From positions 54,385,547 to 54,449,546 of the forward strand of contig CM054154.1 of the NCBI GenBank assembly GCA_028751875.1: 64,000 nt of DNA. Direction: 5' to 3'. Source of the stretch: Rapana venosa. Taxonomy: Eukaryota > Mollusca > Gastropoda > Neogastropoda > Muricidae. Position 1 is the stretch's first letter. Each line of letters starts with the position of its first letter. The notes under the pieces were generated by a model. It saw only the letters and a list, made by a program, of their open reading frames with translations, searched no databases and had not been told where the DNA came from. Shown one piece after another: positions 1 to 11,139 of this stretch. Made by a program: the position numbers and the translations under genes.

Positions 1-1645
1 AGTCACACATTTATTCAAAAAGCATGACCTTGAGGGTGGGGGTGGGTGCCACTATACTTCTGAAGAATTACAGTCTGTTTCCAGCTCCTTTTATCTCTAA
101 AGTCCTTGACAAAGAGTAGTTTGAAACAGCTTAACAACCACCTTCTCTCCAACAGTCTTCTCCTGCGTTTCAGTCTGCCTATCGTGCCAACCACAGCACT
201 GAAAAACCACCCTAGTTCAAACTTAAAACATGCTTCTACTGCTTCTGACTCAGGAAAATCTCCTCCTCACTCTTACTCGATTATCTGCAGCCTTCGACAC
301 ATTGACCACTCTATCCTTCTCTCCGTCTTCAAGGAACGTTTGGTGTACTGGTACAGCCCTCACCTGTTTAGATCATACCTGAATGACCGATTCAGACAGT
401 CACAGTAAAACAAGATTCAGTCAGTACTGCCAGCTGGGATATGTGGAGTCCCAGGGATCATTATCCTGGGCCTGTTCTTTTCACCTCTACAACCGCTCCA
501 CTGTCAAATTTATAATTAACGTCATCAGATCAACCATCACTTTTTATGCAGATGACTCGGATTCTATGCAGTGACACTCCTGAAAAATCTGCCTTCCCTC
601 TTGATGTAATATGACCTACTGCTTTCAAGATATCCAAAACTGGATGATAGTGACAAGTTACAACTAAAAACGACTGATAAAACTGAAGCCATGCATTGTT
701 GGAGACCAAAAACAAACTCTCTTCCATTTCAAAGCATCATATAGTATTCGGCCCAATGGCATCAGTCCCTATATCACGGACTGTAAAGTATCTGGGGTCA
801 TTATGACAACACCACTCTCTATGCAAAAATTCATCACCCAGACTGCCAGTCCTGCTTCTATCAATTACGGACGTATTAGTGCAATTCGAAAGTTACCTGA
901 CCACAGAGGCAACATCAAAACTCGTGGGCATCTCTCATTCTTTCACGTCGGGACTATTGCAATTCTCTTTTGGCTGGTCTGCAAGCATCATCTATCCACT
1001 CCCTTAACATATCAAAACATCTGCAATGGCTCGAGCTAGTCCTCAGAAAGAAAAAATTGAGACATTAAACCCATCTCTTGCCGATCTCTCCACTGGCTGC
1101 CTGTGCCACACGAATAAAACTATAAGTCAGTTCTCTCTGTTTACAAATGTCTCTACAAAAAGCACATCCTACCTCTGTGAATGTCTCCAACCGGTACCAC
1201 CCCTTCTCGTTCCCTTCGCGCTGCTGCAGATTCCTTGTGCTTAAAACACCTAGATTCCAGCCAGTCCACTGTTGGCGTCGCTCTTTCTCTGTTTCGGGTC
1301 CATCGATTTGGATGGCCTCCCATCTCTCTTCGCCAAAGGTTTCTTGTGACTCTTTTAAATCTGGGCTCTCAAGACTTATTGTTTCAACCTAAGGAATTTC
1401 TCTCTGTTTCATTTCATTAGTTATCCTGCTTTTCAAACAGCCAAAATTCCATCACCTGCCAAAGGTGGTGTGTGGTGGTGTGTGTGCATTTGGACTTGTT
1501 TGAACATTACTCGACTATTGGTTCAGACTGTGTAGAATGAGTTGAGTGCAAGCGCTTTGATTTGTTCTGTGCAAGATTCAGCGCTATATAAATTCCATTT
1601 TTTATTACTATTTTTTATTTTATTATTATAATTATTTTTGTGTTC
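1..1645 (+). mobile_element. L2-like LINE, 3' half, decayed
   Basis: This is the 3' part of an L2-clade-like non-LTR retrotransposon, and its 5' side runs off the window. It aligns base for base with about 54,925-56,695 with many single-base indels, so RT fragments appear in shifting frames (LLSNSL, IDHSILL, SYLNDRF). The C-terminal part (SSIHSL, LHWLPV-type) lies near 940-1,390. The 3' UTR holds a short GT run near 1,466-1,486, followed by the family tail 'GCGCTATATAAATTCCATT' and an ATT-rich end (1,585-1,640). No open frame survives, so it is a dead copy. It lacks the 48-bp duplication seen in the 55-kb copy. LINE identity is secure; the L2 clade call is from recognised RT wording and the 3' tail. 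Confidence 0.85.
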
Positions 1646-2064
1646 AATGGACAATCACAGCATTTGTTGTTGTTGTGTGGGTTGTGCGTTCCTCAGCTTA
1701 TAACTCTCTAGGGGGGGTACTCCAGAATGTGCACTCTGACTCCATCTCATTCATCTCTCCTGGGGGAAATCACGTGAGATTGAAATTGCCACACTGCGGA
1801 CTGAGAAGTTTGCGAGTATGACGACTGTTCTTTTTAAAGTACCTCGCCATATAGGCAGCCCTACTCCGACTTCAGAGGATTTAAAAAAAACAACAGCTCT
1901 CCTTTAAAAAAGGAGAGTGCAGGTTGTTAGGTGAAGAGCATGTCATAGCTGAAGCAAGCAATCTTAAGAACTCATCATTCTTACAACATAACAACGTTTT
2001 AAGTGTAGGCCTTGGCAATAGCTGACATCAATAACTGACATCGGATGAATAAAATTTTTATTTT
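1646..2064. other. Non-coding stretch with a perfect 9-bp hairpin
   Basis: No gene or known repeat is recognised. The one local structure is a perfect inverted repeat at 1,897-1,917: stem CTCTCCTTT / AAAGGAGAG with a 3-base A loop. Its role is unknown, and it may be part of an unrecognised repeat. Confidence 0.4.
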
Positions 2065-2295
2065 GTTTCCTTCGGATGAGGAATGTAAACCGAGGCCGTG
2101 TGCGAACGCACGCAGAACATCTTGCGCCACACGTTAAATCATGTTCCGCGTTCGTAGTGTAGGCCATGGTGTGCCGGTGGGAGGAACAGATGACAGGGAA
2201 TTTACAAAACGGCTATACACATGGACTGGCTGTAAAAAAAAAAAAGCACATTAAAAAAAAGCGCTTATTTCATTATCCTCGATATAAAAAAAGAA
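2065..2295 (+). mobile_element. SINE-A family copy, 3' two-thirds
   Basis: This shares the central motif (GTAAACCGAGGCCGTGTGCG), the block GAACGCACGCAGAACATCTT and the 3' tail (AAGCGCTTATTTCATTATCC, then TCGATATAAAA) with the complete reverse-strand copy at 27,803-28,158. The tRNA-like head is absent here. It has no coding capacity. Such elements depend on a partner LINE for reverse transcription; the partner is not identified. Confidence 0.75.
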
Positions 2296-2376
2296 AAGGA
2301 CCACAGCTTTTGGCCAGGGCAGATCACAGCAGTTTTACTTGACTTGACTTGGACGTCCTGTTGATGGGGGACGAGG

Positions 2377-2457
2377 GTAGGTGGCCCAGCGGTTTGAGCG
2401 GGGACTTGTGTGGATCTGACGGTGTCCTGAATGAAGGTGCTGGTTCAAGTCTCGGTA
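2377..2457 (+). mobile_element. tRNA-like SINE head with A and B boxes
   Basis: An RNA polymerase III A-box-like segment (TGGCCCAGCGGT, 2,382-2,393) is followed about 50 bases later by a B-box-like segment (GGTTCAAGTCT, 2,442-2,452). The spacing fits a tRNA-derived promoter. The arms do not fold into a clean cloverleaf by eye, so this is more likely a SINE head than a functional tRNA gene. It lies just downstream of a short ACTTG repeat resembling the Rex1-like LINE tail. The downstream body is not recognised. Confidence 0.5.
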
Positions 2458-2749
2458 AAGCGTCCTTTCGAAAGGCTTATTTTTTTGGAGCTAACGACTT
2501 GATTTGGGACTTATGGCTCTTGGTTCCTTGGGGACACATAGGGCTGCAACAACACCCCTCCAACGAATCGGTTTTGGGAGATAGATCCTCTTCAGCTCGG
2601 CCATGTCTTCCGGGTGTCTTGGTTTTCTTCGTCAACACTTTGCGCCAGGTTGTTTTGGCCTCTGGGGAAGTTAATGTTGGTACTGGGCTCCACTGCCCCA
2701 GAAAGTTCTTCAGATGTGACCCTTCTTTTTATCCAGATTTCTTTGCCAC

Positions 2750-3270
2750 CGTTGCACAACATCTTGCAAATGCACAGGTTTTTGTTTTGTTTTGTTTTGT
2801 TTGTTTGTTTTGTTGTGGGTTTTTTTTTGGGAGGGGGGTTGGGTTTTTTTGTGTTTTCTTTTTATCTTGGTTTTGTTTGTAGTTGTTTTTTTTTTATATC
2901 TTGGAGTTTTGTTTTGTTGTAGTTGTTGGGTTTTAAAAAAAATCTTGGATTGTTGATGTTGTTCTTTTTATCTTGGATTCTGTTTTGTTGTAGTTTTTTT
3001 TTTTTTTATCTTGGAGTTTTGTTTCGTTGTTGTTGTTGGGTTTTAAAAAAAAAATCTTGGATTGTTGATGTTGTTCTTTTTATCTTTGGATTTCTGTTTT
3101 GTTGTTGTTGTTTTTGTCTTGGTTTTGTTTTTTTGTTGTTTTTATCTTGGATTTTTTGGGGTGTTGTTGTTATCTTGGATTTTTTTTGTTTTTGTTGTTG
3201 TTTATATCTCGGATTTTTTGTTGTTTTTTTGTTTTTGTCGTTTTTTTCTTGATTTTATTTTGTTGTTGTT
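2750..3270. repeat. T/G-rich low-complexity tract with ~110-bp tandem duplication
   Basis: Dominated by T and G with repeated TATCTTGGA-type words. A block of roughly 110 bases starting near 2,898 (TATCTTGGAGTTTTG...) recurs at about 3,008-3,118 with small changes, giving a two-unit direct repeat. Apparent Phe/Cys/Val/Leu-rich open frames here are translations of this composition and are not genes. Confidence 0.75.
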
Positions 3271-3500
3271 GTTCCTAGGCTAGAGGCTTACCAGTGGTGA
3301 AATTTTGGCGTATGCGACCGGTTTATTTATTTTTTTTATTTTTTTTGCCCACCATGAAGGTAGTCCACCCTAATCGAGTCGAGGATGACGTCTTTACAAT
3401 GACCCAAAGTGCATGCGTTTTTCTTTTCTTTTGTTTTAAAGAATGGTTTGGGTGTTTTTTTGGTCAATCCGGTCTATCCCGGCACAAATGGCCTACTATT

Positions 3501-4000
3501 NNNNNNNNNNNNNNNNNNNNNNNNNNNNNNNNNNNNNNNNNNNNNNNNNNNNNNNNNNNNNNNNNNNNNNNNNNNNNNNNNNNNNNNNNNNNNNNNNNNN
3601 NNNNNNNNNNNNNNNNNNNNNNNNNNNNNNNNNNNNNNNNNNNNNNNNNNNNNNNNNNNNNNNNNNNNNNNNNNNNNNNNNNNNNNNNNNNNNNNNNNNN
3701 NNNNNNNNNNNNNNNNNNNNNNNNNNNNNNNNNNNNNNNNNNNNNNNNNNNNNNNNNNNNNNNNNNNNNNNNNNNNNNNNNNNNNNNNNNNNNNNNNNNN
3801 NNNNNNNNNNNNNNNNNNNNNNNNNNNNNNNNNNNNNNNNNNNNNNNNNNNNNNNNNNNNNNNNNNNNNNNNNNNNNNNNNNNNNNNNNNNNNNNNNNNN
3901 NNNNNNNNNNNNNNNNNNNNNNNNNNNNNNNNNNNNNNNNNNNNNNNNNNNNNNNNNNNNNNNNNNNNNNNNNNNNNNNNNNNNNNNNNNNNNNNNNNNN
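3501..4000. other. Assembly gap (exactly 500 N)
   Basis: The run is precisely 500 N, which is normally a fixed-length placeholder, so the true distance is unknown. The two sides (T-rich repeat on the left, Thr/Pro/Lys-coding sequence on the right) do not visibly continue one another. Any open frame crossing it is meaningless. Confidence 0.97.
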
Positions 4001-4700
4001 CCCCAAGCCTGCTTGACAAAAACACTCAATGACAACCACCACAAGGGCACAAACGAACCATCACAGAACTCAATCATATCTACAGAAACCCCCTCACCTG
4101 TCACTGAGAAAGAACGAGGCACTCCTGCACCCCAGGAAGACGTTGACAAAACGGACAGCACAGCACAACAAGAAGAACGTAGACTGGTCCCGGAGCCAAA
4201 ACCCACTCAAAGATAAAATGCTCCCCTCGCCCCCCAAGAAGAGACACCACACCACAGGAAGTACAGTACACTCCTGCACCTCGAGGAAGACTTTTGACGG
4301 GACGGACATGACGTAACAACGAAAAACAAGACGGGTTCACAAGAGCCTGAACTACTCCAAGTGCTGCTCCACCCTGCTCTCCAAATAGAGAGACAACATC
4401 ACTCGGCGCCCAACAGCCCAGCTGGAACGCGACCAGCGAACTTCAGCCAAAGACTGAATCCCCTCCTCCCCCTCAAGTCCAAGACCTCCTCCAATTTAAA
4501 GCTGCTGCTACTCACCCATATGAAGCAAACCCTAACTAAACGCCCAAAAGGAACTTCAAAAGAAGCTAACCTGCATGCAAAATTCAGAGAAAAGGGAATG
4601 TGCATGCCACTAAGCTGGAGTTCACCATGTACGTTAAAAAAATGCGAATGTGAACACAGAAAGACACCAACATCCAGGCACACAGAGAAATAGCACTGAG
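4001..4700 (+). other. Unrecognised A/C-rich segment, possible RTE linker
   Basis: Plus-strand frames here read as Lys/Thr/Pro/Ser-rich text with frameshifts (for example 4,029-4,316). No domain is recognised. It sits directly 5' of an RTE-like RT fragment and may be the degraded upstream part of the same LINE, but no endonuclease motif is visible. Confidence 0.3.
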
Positions 4701-5160
4701 CAATGCACGGAATTATGCGCAGAATTATGCGAACCGTGACAGACTGGAAATGCCTCACAGAAGAAAAAGATATCATTAGCAAATGGACAGAATACTGTTC
4801 AGAGCTGTACAACCATCAGACACAAGGTGACCCCAGTGTACTTATAAGTCAGGACTCGTCAGAGGATAATGCCTTCCCTGTTCTTCGTGAAGAAGTTGAG
4901 GCAGCAATCAAATCACAGAAAAATGGGAAAGCTGCAGGCATTGACAACTCCCCAACATTAATAACAAATATTCAACCTGTGAGTTCTGTGTGAGAAATAC
5001 ACTCAGCACCAACAGAAACTTGTCTTTATAGACTTCAAAAAGGCGTTGGACGGTGTATAGTATGACGCACTATGGGCCAAATTGAAAAAGTACAACATGG
5101 GACAAAAGATCATCCAGACCATCAAAGACCTATACCCAAAAGCCACCTATCATCTATTAA
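4701..5160 (+). mobile_element. RTE-like LINE RT fragment
   Basis: This is an N-terminal RT fragment of an RTE-type LINE. The frame 4,703-4,993 reads WTEYCSELYN, EEVEAAIKSQKNGKAAGIDN, which matches the RTE-A copy at 34.9-35.1 kb (WTEYCRDLYN, GGKSPGIDN). After a frameshift it continues near 5,020-5,090 as a decayed version of the DFKKAFDRV motif and stops around 5,160. The rest of RT is absent. It is dead by truncation and frameshift. Confidence 0.75.
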
Positions 5161-5880
5161 TCTATAATTGTTAAAATTATTAAGCGGCTTGGTGTAAAGA
5201 AGTTTTTAGTGGCTTATCCATTACCCTCTATAAAATACTCAGAGCTGAACTATTCCAGTTCCTTTCCCTGCTCTCCTCTCTCCCTCCCCACCCCCTGTCC
5301 CCCCATAACAAAAGGAGATGGATAGTGGAATCACACAGTGTCGCGCTATTTAAGGGATTGTGGCTAACCCCCCCACCCCCCCCCCCCTCCCCATCCATTC
5401 CCTCTCTATCTTTCCGACAACACAAACATAGAACACAGAAGAAAAAGTTCCAGATTTTACTGTTCACCTTTCAAAATGCAATGCACTAGACAAATACTTA
5501 CATTCACTTTTAAACACAAATTCATCTTTCAAACACACACTCTCAGACTTACCCTTATATTCCCTTCTCCTCTTAACTAACAGTTCTGAGTCCAGCTCAA
5601 GAGGTGCTCCCCTCTGACTCCCCTCACTGTATCAGCACTTCAACATGCATGTATGTATGTATTTATGTATGTTTGTGTTTCTGTGTGTCTGACGATCTAT
5701 CTATAGTGCAGATATTGTGTTGGTAAAACACTATTCGCTTTGTAGTAAATACTAGGAGGTGTTTTGATTGTACAATAAGACATACTCTGTGGGAACCAGT
5801 AAAACTGTGTAACCTTTGGAAAAGAAGTTGCAAGGAAGCCTTGGTAGGCCAAAAAATTCACAAACACACACATATCCACT
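5161..5880. other. Intergenic stretch with C-rich run and ATGT repeat
   Basis: No gene is seen. It holds a C-dominated tract at about 5,371-5,392 and a short (ATGT)n run near 5,646-5,670. The remainder is unrecognised. Confidence 0.5.
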
Positions 5881-6111
5881 GATGCTCCTAAGGTCATCCT
5901 GGGTGATTTTAATAACTGTCAATCAGTAAAACACTGAAGAACTATGAACAGTATGTGACCTGCCCTACCGGAAGAAACAAGACCCTAGACTTGTGCTACG
6001 GGACTGTAGCAGGCGCCTATAGATCGTTGCGTTGCCTCCCCTGGGATCATCTGACCACAACTGTGTTCTTCTTGCACTCACGTACCAGTCAGTGTTTCAT
6101 TGTTGCCTTTG

Positions 6112-6205
6112 TTTTGGGGTGTATTGCTGTTAGGTTTATTCTCCTGTAAAATATGTTTTTAATCCTCAATACCCCAATAGGGATTAAAGGAATTAAATCT
6201 TGAAG
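6112..6205 (+). mobile_element. Tiny 3'-end insertion of another LINE family
   Basis: About 94 bases between the EN and linker parts of the Rex1-like LINE match, in reverse orientation, the 3' end of the minus-strand LINE at 33,185-33,280. Shared words are ATTGCTGTTAGGTTTATTC, then AATCCTC, then GGAATTAAATCTTGAA. This is a severely 5'-truncated insertion of that family. A target-site duplication is not clear. Confidence 0.7.
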
Positions 6206-6533
6206 CGCCTTCAGCCCATGGTCAGGACCACCAAAAAAATGAACTGCCAATAGCATAGCTAGTCTGCAAGGCTGCTTTGATTGCACTGACTGGGATATGT
6301 TTTACAACGTGTGTTCTGATTTGAATAAGTTAACTGATGTTATTATACTTCATTATGTGTTAGTTGTGTCATTCCAATTAAGGAGATAACCATTAACCCC
6401 AATAACAAGCCTTGGGTTAAAAAGGATCAGAAATGTGTATTAAACAAAAAGAAAGTAGTATGTAGGCACAGAACAACAAAAGAAGAAAGTAATAACCAAA
6501 AAAAGTCAAAGCTGCTCTTGAAACGGCTAGACA

Positions 6534-6596
6534 CACACACACACACACACTCACACACACACCCCACATATATATATATATATATAAAAATATATA

Positions 6597-6671
<75 letters not shown>

Positions 6672-6674
6672 GAC

Positions 6675-6710
<36 letters not shown>

Positions 6711-6715
6711 GGGAA

Positions 6716-6770
<55 letters not shown>

Positions 6771-6775
6771 AAAAT
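6534..6775. repeat. Compound microsatellite CA / TA / GA / GACA
   Basis: In order: (CA)n to about 6,565, (TA)n, (GA)n, (GACA)n near 6,634-6,670, then (GA)n with occasional interruptions. It lies inside the linker region of the Rex1-like LINE. Leu/Ser-rich minus-strand frames here are translation of the repeat. Confidence 0.95.
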
Positions 6776-8422
6776 AGAGGACAATTTGCAGGTAACATTT
6801 TTGTGCTGCATGGCAGGGTATCAAAAATATGTCTGCAGTAAACATGGTAGCTGCCCTACAAAGGTCAAAGATTAGTCTCCATGGGATATATGACAGCAAC
6901 TTACAAGACCATTTAAATGCATTTTTCACTGCTTCAAAAAGCTTGATTTTTCATATGAAATAAATGACCTGAAGCAATCTCCTATCCCTTGAGAATAGGG
7001 TCATTGTTGATGAAACAGTTATTTGTAAACACTTCAAGGCAATAAATATTAACAAATCTCCCGGACCAGAAGGTATATGCGGCAGAACCCTTAAGTTCTG
7101 CACTACTGAGCTTGCCAACGTCTTTCAGCACCTGTTCCAGGCCTCACTGGATACTTGTCAGATTCCAGTTATTTGGAAAACTTCCAATGTAATACCTCTT
7201 CCAAAGAAACAAATCCTTCTCGGCCCAATGATTTCAGACCTGTAGCCCTCCATCACTTGTGATGAAAACATTAGAAAAGACCCGTAAAATCTCTCATTCT
7301 TTCCGCTACAGAAAAAGACCTTGACCGCCTACCCAGTTTGCCTACAGGACAGACGAGGTGTCAAAGATGCAAACAGTTTCATTTGAACAAATTGTAAAAC
7401 CACTGAGAAACAACCTGACTCTCATGCCAGAATATTTTGCTGACTTTAGTTCAGCTTTCAATACAATGCAGCCTCATGTTCTTGTTCACAAAATACTTTC
7501 AAGATTTGATGTAGACAATCAACTTGTGGGTTGGCTGATTGAATCTTTAACTAACAGATGGCAGTGCGTTTTTGCCAACAAAATATCTTCATCAGTTAGA
7601 TTTACCTGTACTGATTATCCACAGGGTTGCATCATCTGGCCACTTCTGTACATTCTATATACAGATGATTGCAGAAGCAGCTATGAAAATTCCTTTTCTT
7701 GTAAAAATTGCGGACGACAGTGCTCTTTTGTCCCTCTTATCTGGATCTTTTCAAGACCATGGCCCAGCCCTCACTGATTCCGTCAATTTATTGGTGTGAT
7801 GAGGCATATCTGGAGCTAAATGTTTCTAAAACTAAAGACCTGCCTATCGACTTCAGAAGATCGGGTCACACTTCTGAGCATGTTACCATCCATAGTCAAG
7901 AAGTTGAAAACGTTCGAAGTACAAGTATCTGGGAACTATTTTTGATGACAAACTAAACTGGGGTGCTAACACTGAAAGATATTGTCAAAAAGGGACAACA
8001 ACGTATTATTTTGAGGAAACTTAACTCATTTTTTGTTGAAAAAAGATTCTTTCTTTGTTCAAAGTCGTAACATAGAGATGTTTCTAAGTTTTGCTTTCAT
8101 CTGTTGGTACAGCAACCTTAGTGTTAAAAACAAGAATAGTCTTCGGAGAATTGTTAGAATCTGCTCAAAAGTAATTGGAGAAGAACAAAGAGATCTCAAG
8201 TCGTACTGCGATCAGCAGCTTGAGCACAAAGCGACTGCCATCTTGGCTGATCCTTCCCATGCTATGTCTTTGGAATATCAGTTGTTGCCTTCAGGACGCG
8301 GTTTTCGGTGCTCCAACAGTAAAACAAATAGAAACAGAAATTCTTTTGTTCCAGTAGTCATTCGAATTATAAATTCAAAACACACTGAACCAACCAGTTT
8401 TACATTCTCTGATATTCCCCCC

Positions 8423-8566
8423 TGATTGTCAAGTGTGTGTGTGGGGTGTGTGTGTTGTGTGTTTTGTGTGTTGTGTGGTGTGTGTGTGTGTGTTTGTGTG
8501 TGTGGTGTGTGTGTGTGTCTGGTGTGTGGTGTGTGTGTGTGTGTGTGTGAGTGTGTGTGCTGCTTG
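8423..8566. repeat. GT-rich microsatellite in LINE 3' UTR
   Basis: Impure (GT)n directly after the Rex1-like C-terminal coding remnant. A reverse-complement CA-rich tract lies 320 bases downstream, so the pair could form an imperfect stem. Confidence 0.9.
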
Positions 8567-8895
8567 CTTGCTCATGAAAATAAGTACTCTTTATCTTAGT
8601 TTGGCTTAATGATATTTGAAATTGTTTGTGTGTGTGTTAGTTAGTTTCTTCAGTTTTAAGGTTTTTTCCACCCAATATGATACAGAAGGTTAAGTGTATG
8701 TGTGCATGTGAGTGATTGAGTCTGTGTAGGTGTGTGTATGTAAGTGAGTTACTTTTATCTTGGAATGTTCATAACCAATATAAATGTACTTTCTTGTGTC
8801 TTTCGAGATAATTATACGTATTTTCAATAAAGCCTGTCAGTATTGGGATGTGCCCTTCATGGGAGGGTTAAAGTATTTTTGACTGACTTCACACC

Positions 8896-9321
8896 ACCAC
8901 ACACACACACACACCACACACACACACACAACACACAAAACACACACACACACACACACACAACACACACACAACCCCCAGAGACGAAGAAGAAGGGAAG
9001 AAAAGCCTTACCGCTACAGTTATCTTATTCATCTATAGACAGACTGGCTGTAAAGACTTTGAAAGAGACTGAACAAAGATTATTCAACTTGTAGCCTTTA
9101 CGCTACTAGGACTACATAGGAAAGTGGTGGTTTTAGCCGTCTTTTTTGCTTTTATTCAAATACGTGACAACACAGACAGAGCCATAGAAAGTACATAAAG
9201 GGAAAACACTGACTCTGGCACGAAAAGGACAGTCAGAAAGGCAGAAAGGCACAACACACAAAACACACACCACACACACATAAAACACACACGTACGCAC
9301 AACGCATGCACGCACGCACGC

Positions 9322-9355
<34 letters not shown>

Positions 9356-9364
9356 ACACACACA
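8896..9364. repeat. CA-rich microsatellites with short unique spacer
   Basis: (CA)n-type tracts at 8,898-8,975 and 9,248-9,366 flank an unremarkable spacer. No gene is seen in the spacer. Confidence 0.85.
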
Positions 9365-9504
9365 AAACACCTAGGCCATTTGTGGCGGTGGAAACGGATG
9401 GGCAACATTTACAAGACTGCATACACATGAGGACTGGATAATAAAATTTTTTTTTAAAAGAACACGAGCGCTCATTCCAATATCATCGAAATAAAAGAAT
9501 AAAA

Positions 9505-9505
<1 letters not shown>
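9365..9505 (+). mobile_element. SINE-A family 3' end
   Basis: Carries the SINE-A 3' portion: GGCCATTTGTGGCGGTGGAA, ACATTTACAAGACTGCATAC, then the terminal block ATTCCAATATCATCGAAATA followed by AAAGAATAAAATAAA. It is flanked on both sides by CA microsatellites. Confidence 0.75.
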
Positions 9506-9547
<42 letters not shown>

Positions 9548-9760
9548 ACACACACACACACCATCCGCCAACACAAAATACAGTTCCTGACTCTCGTCAA
9601 CTTCACCCTGTCAAAAGCAAACACCCCCCCCCCCCCCCCCACACCCCCCAAAAAAACCCAACCGACTAACCAACCAACCAACCAACCACCCCGAAAAAAA
9701 GAAACAACAACAACAAAAGAAACAAAATACAGCGCCCCCCTCCCACCGCAAAAAAATATC
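9506..9760. repeat. CA, poly-C and CCAA simple repeats
   Basis: (CA)n at 9,511-9,562, a C run with A interruptions near 9,625-9,650, and a short (CCAA)n near 9,670-9,690. No gene. Confidence 0.9.
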
Positions 9761-9939
9761 ATCTAATGCCAGACTTAAAGTGGAAAATAAGCTTACCCAT
9801 TACAGAAAAGCCTTCGATCCACATTTAAGTGAGTATTAATTCAAGCATCGCATCCACCCCGTATGTAGGCGTAGACACACGCCAAAAAAAAGAGCCTTTT
9901 GACTTCATAAGCCGATTCGCATGTTATGTTTTGGCTTAT

Positions 9940-10092
9940 TTTCTCTCTCTTCTCTCTCCTCTCTCTCTCTCCTACTCCCTCCTCTCTCTCTCTCTCTCTC
10001 TCTCTTCTCTCCTCTCTCTCCTCTCTCTCTCTCCTCCCCTTCTCTCCTCCCTCCCTCCCTCCCTCCCTCCCCCTGTGTCTGTCTGTCTCTCT
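9940..10092. repeat. CT-rich polypyrimidine tract
   Basis: About 150 bases of almost pure C and T on the plus strand, ending in CCCT and GTCT repeats. Ser/Leu/Pro frames across it are not genes. Confidence 0.93.
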
Positions 10093-10440
10093 CGCAATTA
10101 TTTTTGATGTGATGTGTGTGTGTTTATGTTCGATTTTATTTTACATCTCTTCACTAAATGTGATATTAGACACAGAAAGGCCAGAGGTGAAGAGGGATAT
10201 CTGGGAGTTGGGTAGGGAGTTAATTCACTAAATCTACAATAAACGAGTAATAAAATGTAAATCTAAAGTAACTCCTAAGTACAGAACAGTAAAATCCCAA
10301 TTTCTAACAGAATCTAACCAGTAAACAATAAAACAATACTTTTAACTAAAACCAACAAGAAATGATATAGTCACATGAGGATATGTTTTTGGGGTCCACA
10401 ATAAATCATAGCAATGAACCAATTGGACTTTGTATAAACA
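10093..10440. other. Unrecognised AT-rich stretch
   Basis: Apart from a short GT run at its start, nothing is recognised. It precedes the candidate exon. Confidence 0.4.
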
Positions 10441-10640
10441 AATTTGAAAAAGTTTTATATTCTCGTAAAAAGATCACTGAATATCACCCATGACGATGAT
10501 GAAGTAAGAACATCTGCATATCAAGATTTTGATCGACAGTTACACTCTGGCCACATATCAAGAGACTATGCCCAACACATTTTGTCTTTTAAAACGGGGT
10601 TCAGTTTCCATGGGCAGCTAGATGACATTGTTTATATGGT
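10436..10640 (+). other. Candidate orphan coding exon, unidentified
   Basis: A plus-strand open segment after a stop at 10,435 reads NITHDDDEVRTSAYQDFDRQ and SFKTGFSFHGQLDDIVYM. The composition is balanced and not repeat-like. A good splice-donor-like word (ATGGTAAGAA) follows at about 10,637, and a weak acceptor-like AG lies near 10,476. It does not resemble any LINE protein in this window. I do not recognise the family. No partner exon, promoter or poly(A) signal was found nearby, so it may be a chance frame or an exon of a gene outside the window. Confidence 0.3.
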
Positions 10641-11135
10641 AAGAACAATTTGCTTTATTAAGACAAATGTTATCATTTCGTAATAACTCTTGAAACCAGT
10701 CTCTCTCCTCACATGGAATACTTTTGCTGCGTTTTCTGAACGAGTGGAAACATCTTGTAGTGAGAGATGGAGCTTCACTTGCACACTGAAAACTTTTTTC
10801 CCTTATTCGCAAATGTCAACTTTTTCATGTGATATAACCAAAATGAGATGGAATCCAACAAAAGTTAACCTGGCTTTAAGATGAGGAGATGAATTTAAAT
10901 GACATATTTGGGGAGCATTAAAATACTTCTTGTGCAAAGGTCGAATTTGAAGAGGTAAGATTGTTGAAGATGTATTAAGGTAAGTATATTGACCCATGAC
11001 TGTTTGGCTAATAACTTTTAAAATGTTTTAACTTTTTTTGTTTATTTAGATGTACTCATGGATTGTTCCTTGTCAGTTTTGGTGTGAGAAAAACTCCAAG
11101 AAAATTTGACAGTTTGCTTGTATTCTAAAATTCCA
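10641..11135. other. Unrecognised stretch
   Basis: No repeat or gene is recognised. If the upstream segment is an exon, this would be intron. Confidence 0.35.
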
Positions 11136-11139
11136 TTAT

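Larger units (their letters stand above)
5885..8895 (+). mobile_element. Rex1/Babar-like LINE, long decayed copy
   Basis: Parts lie in order on the plus strand: an endonuclease remnant (VILGDFNNC, LDLCYGTVAGAYRSL, near 5,890-6,070); a linker (LQGCFDCTDW, 6,260-6,300); RT (KSPGPEGICGRTLKFC near 7,050-7,110, FADFSSAFNTMQPH, PQGCI near 7,620); and a C-terminal domain (ADPSHAMSLEYQLLPSG, near 8,250-8,300). The arrangement and wording match the Rex1/Babar branch of the CR1 group. It ends with the tail TTAAAGTATTTTTGACTGACT at 8,870-8,885, the same 3' end as the copy at 31.8 kb. Several frameshifts and stops disable it. A 90-bp insertion (6,112-6,205) and a microsatellite block (6,534-6,775) interrupt it. 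Confidence 0.8.

Noticed and set aside
3294..4216. Several open frames of 180-257 codons on both strands
   Set aside because: They run through the 500-N gap; the X residues are not sequence.
6417..6929. Minus-strand Ser/Leu-rich frame of 170 codons
   Set aside because: Translation of the GA/GACA/CA microsatellite.
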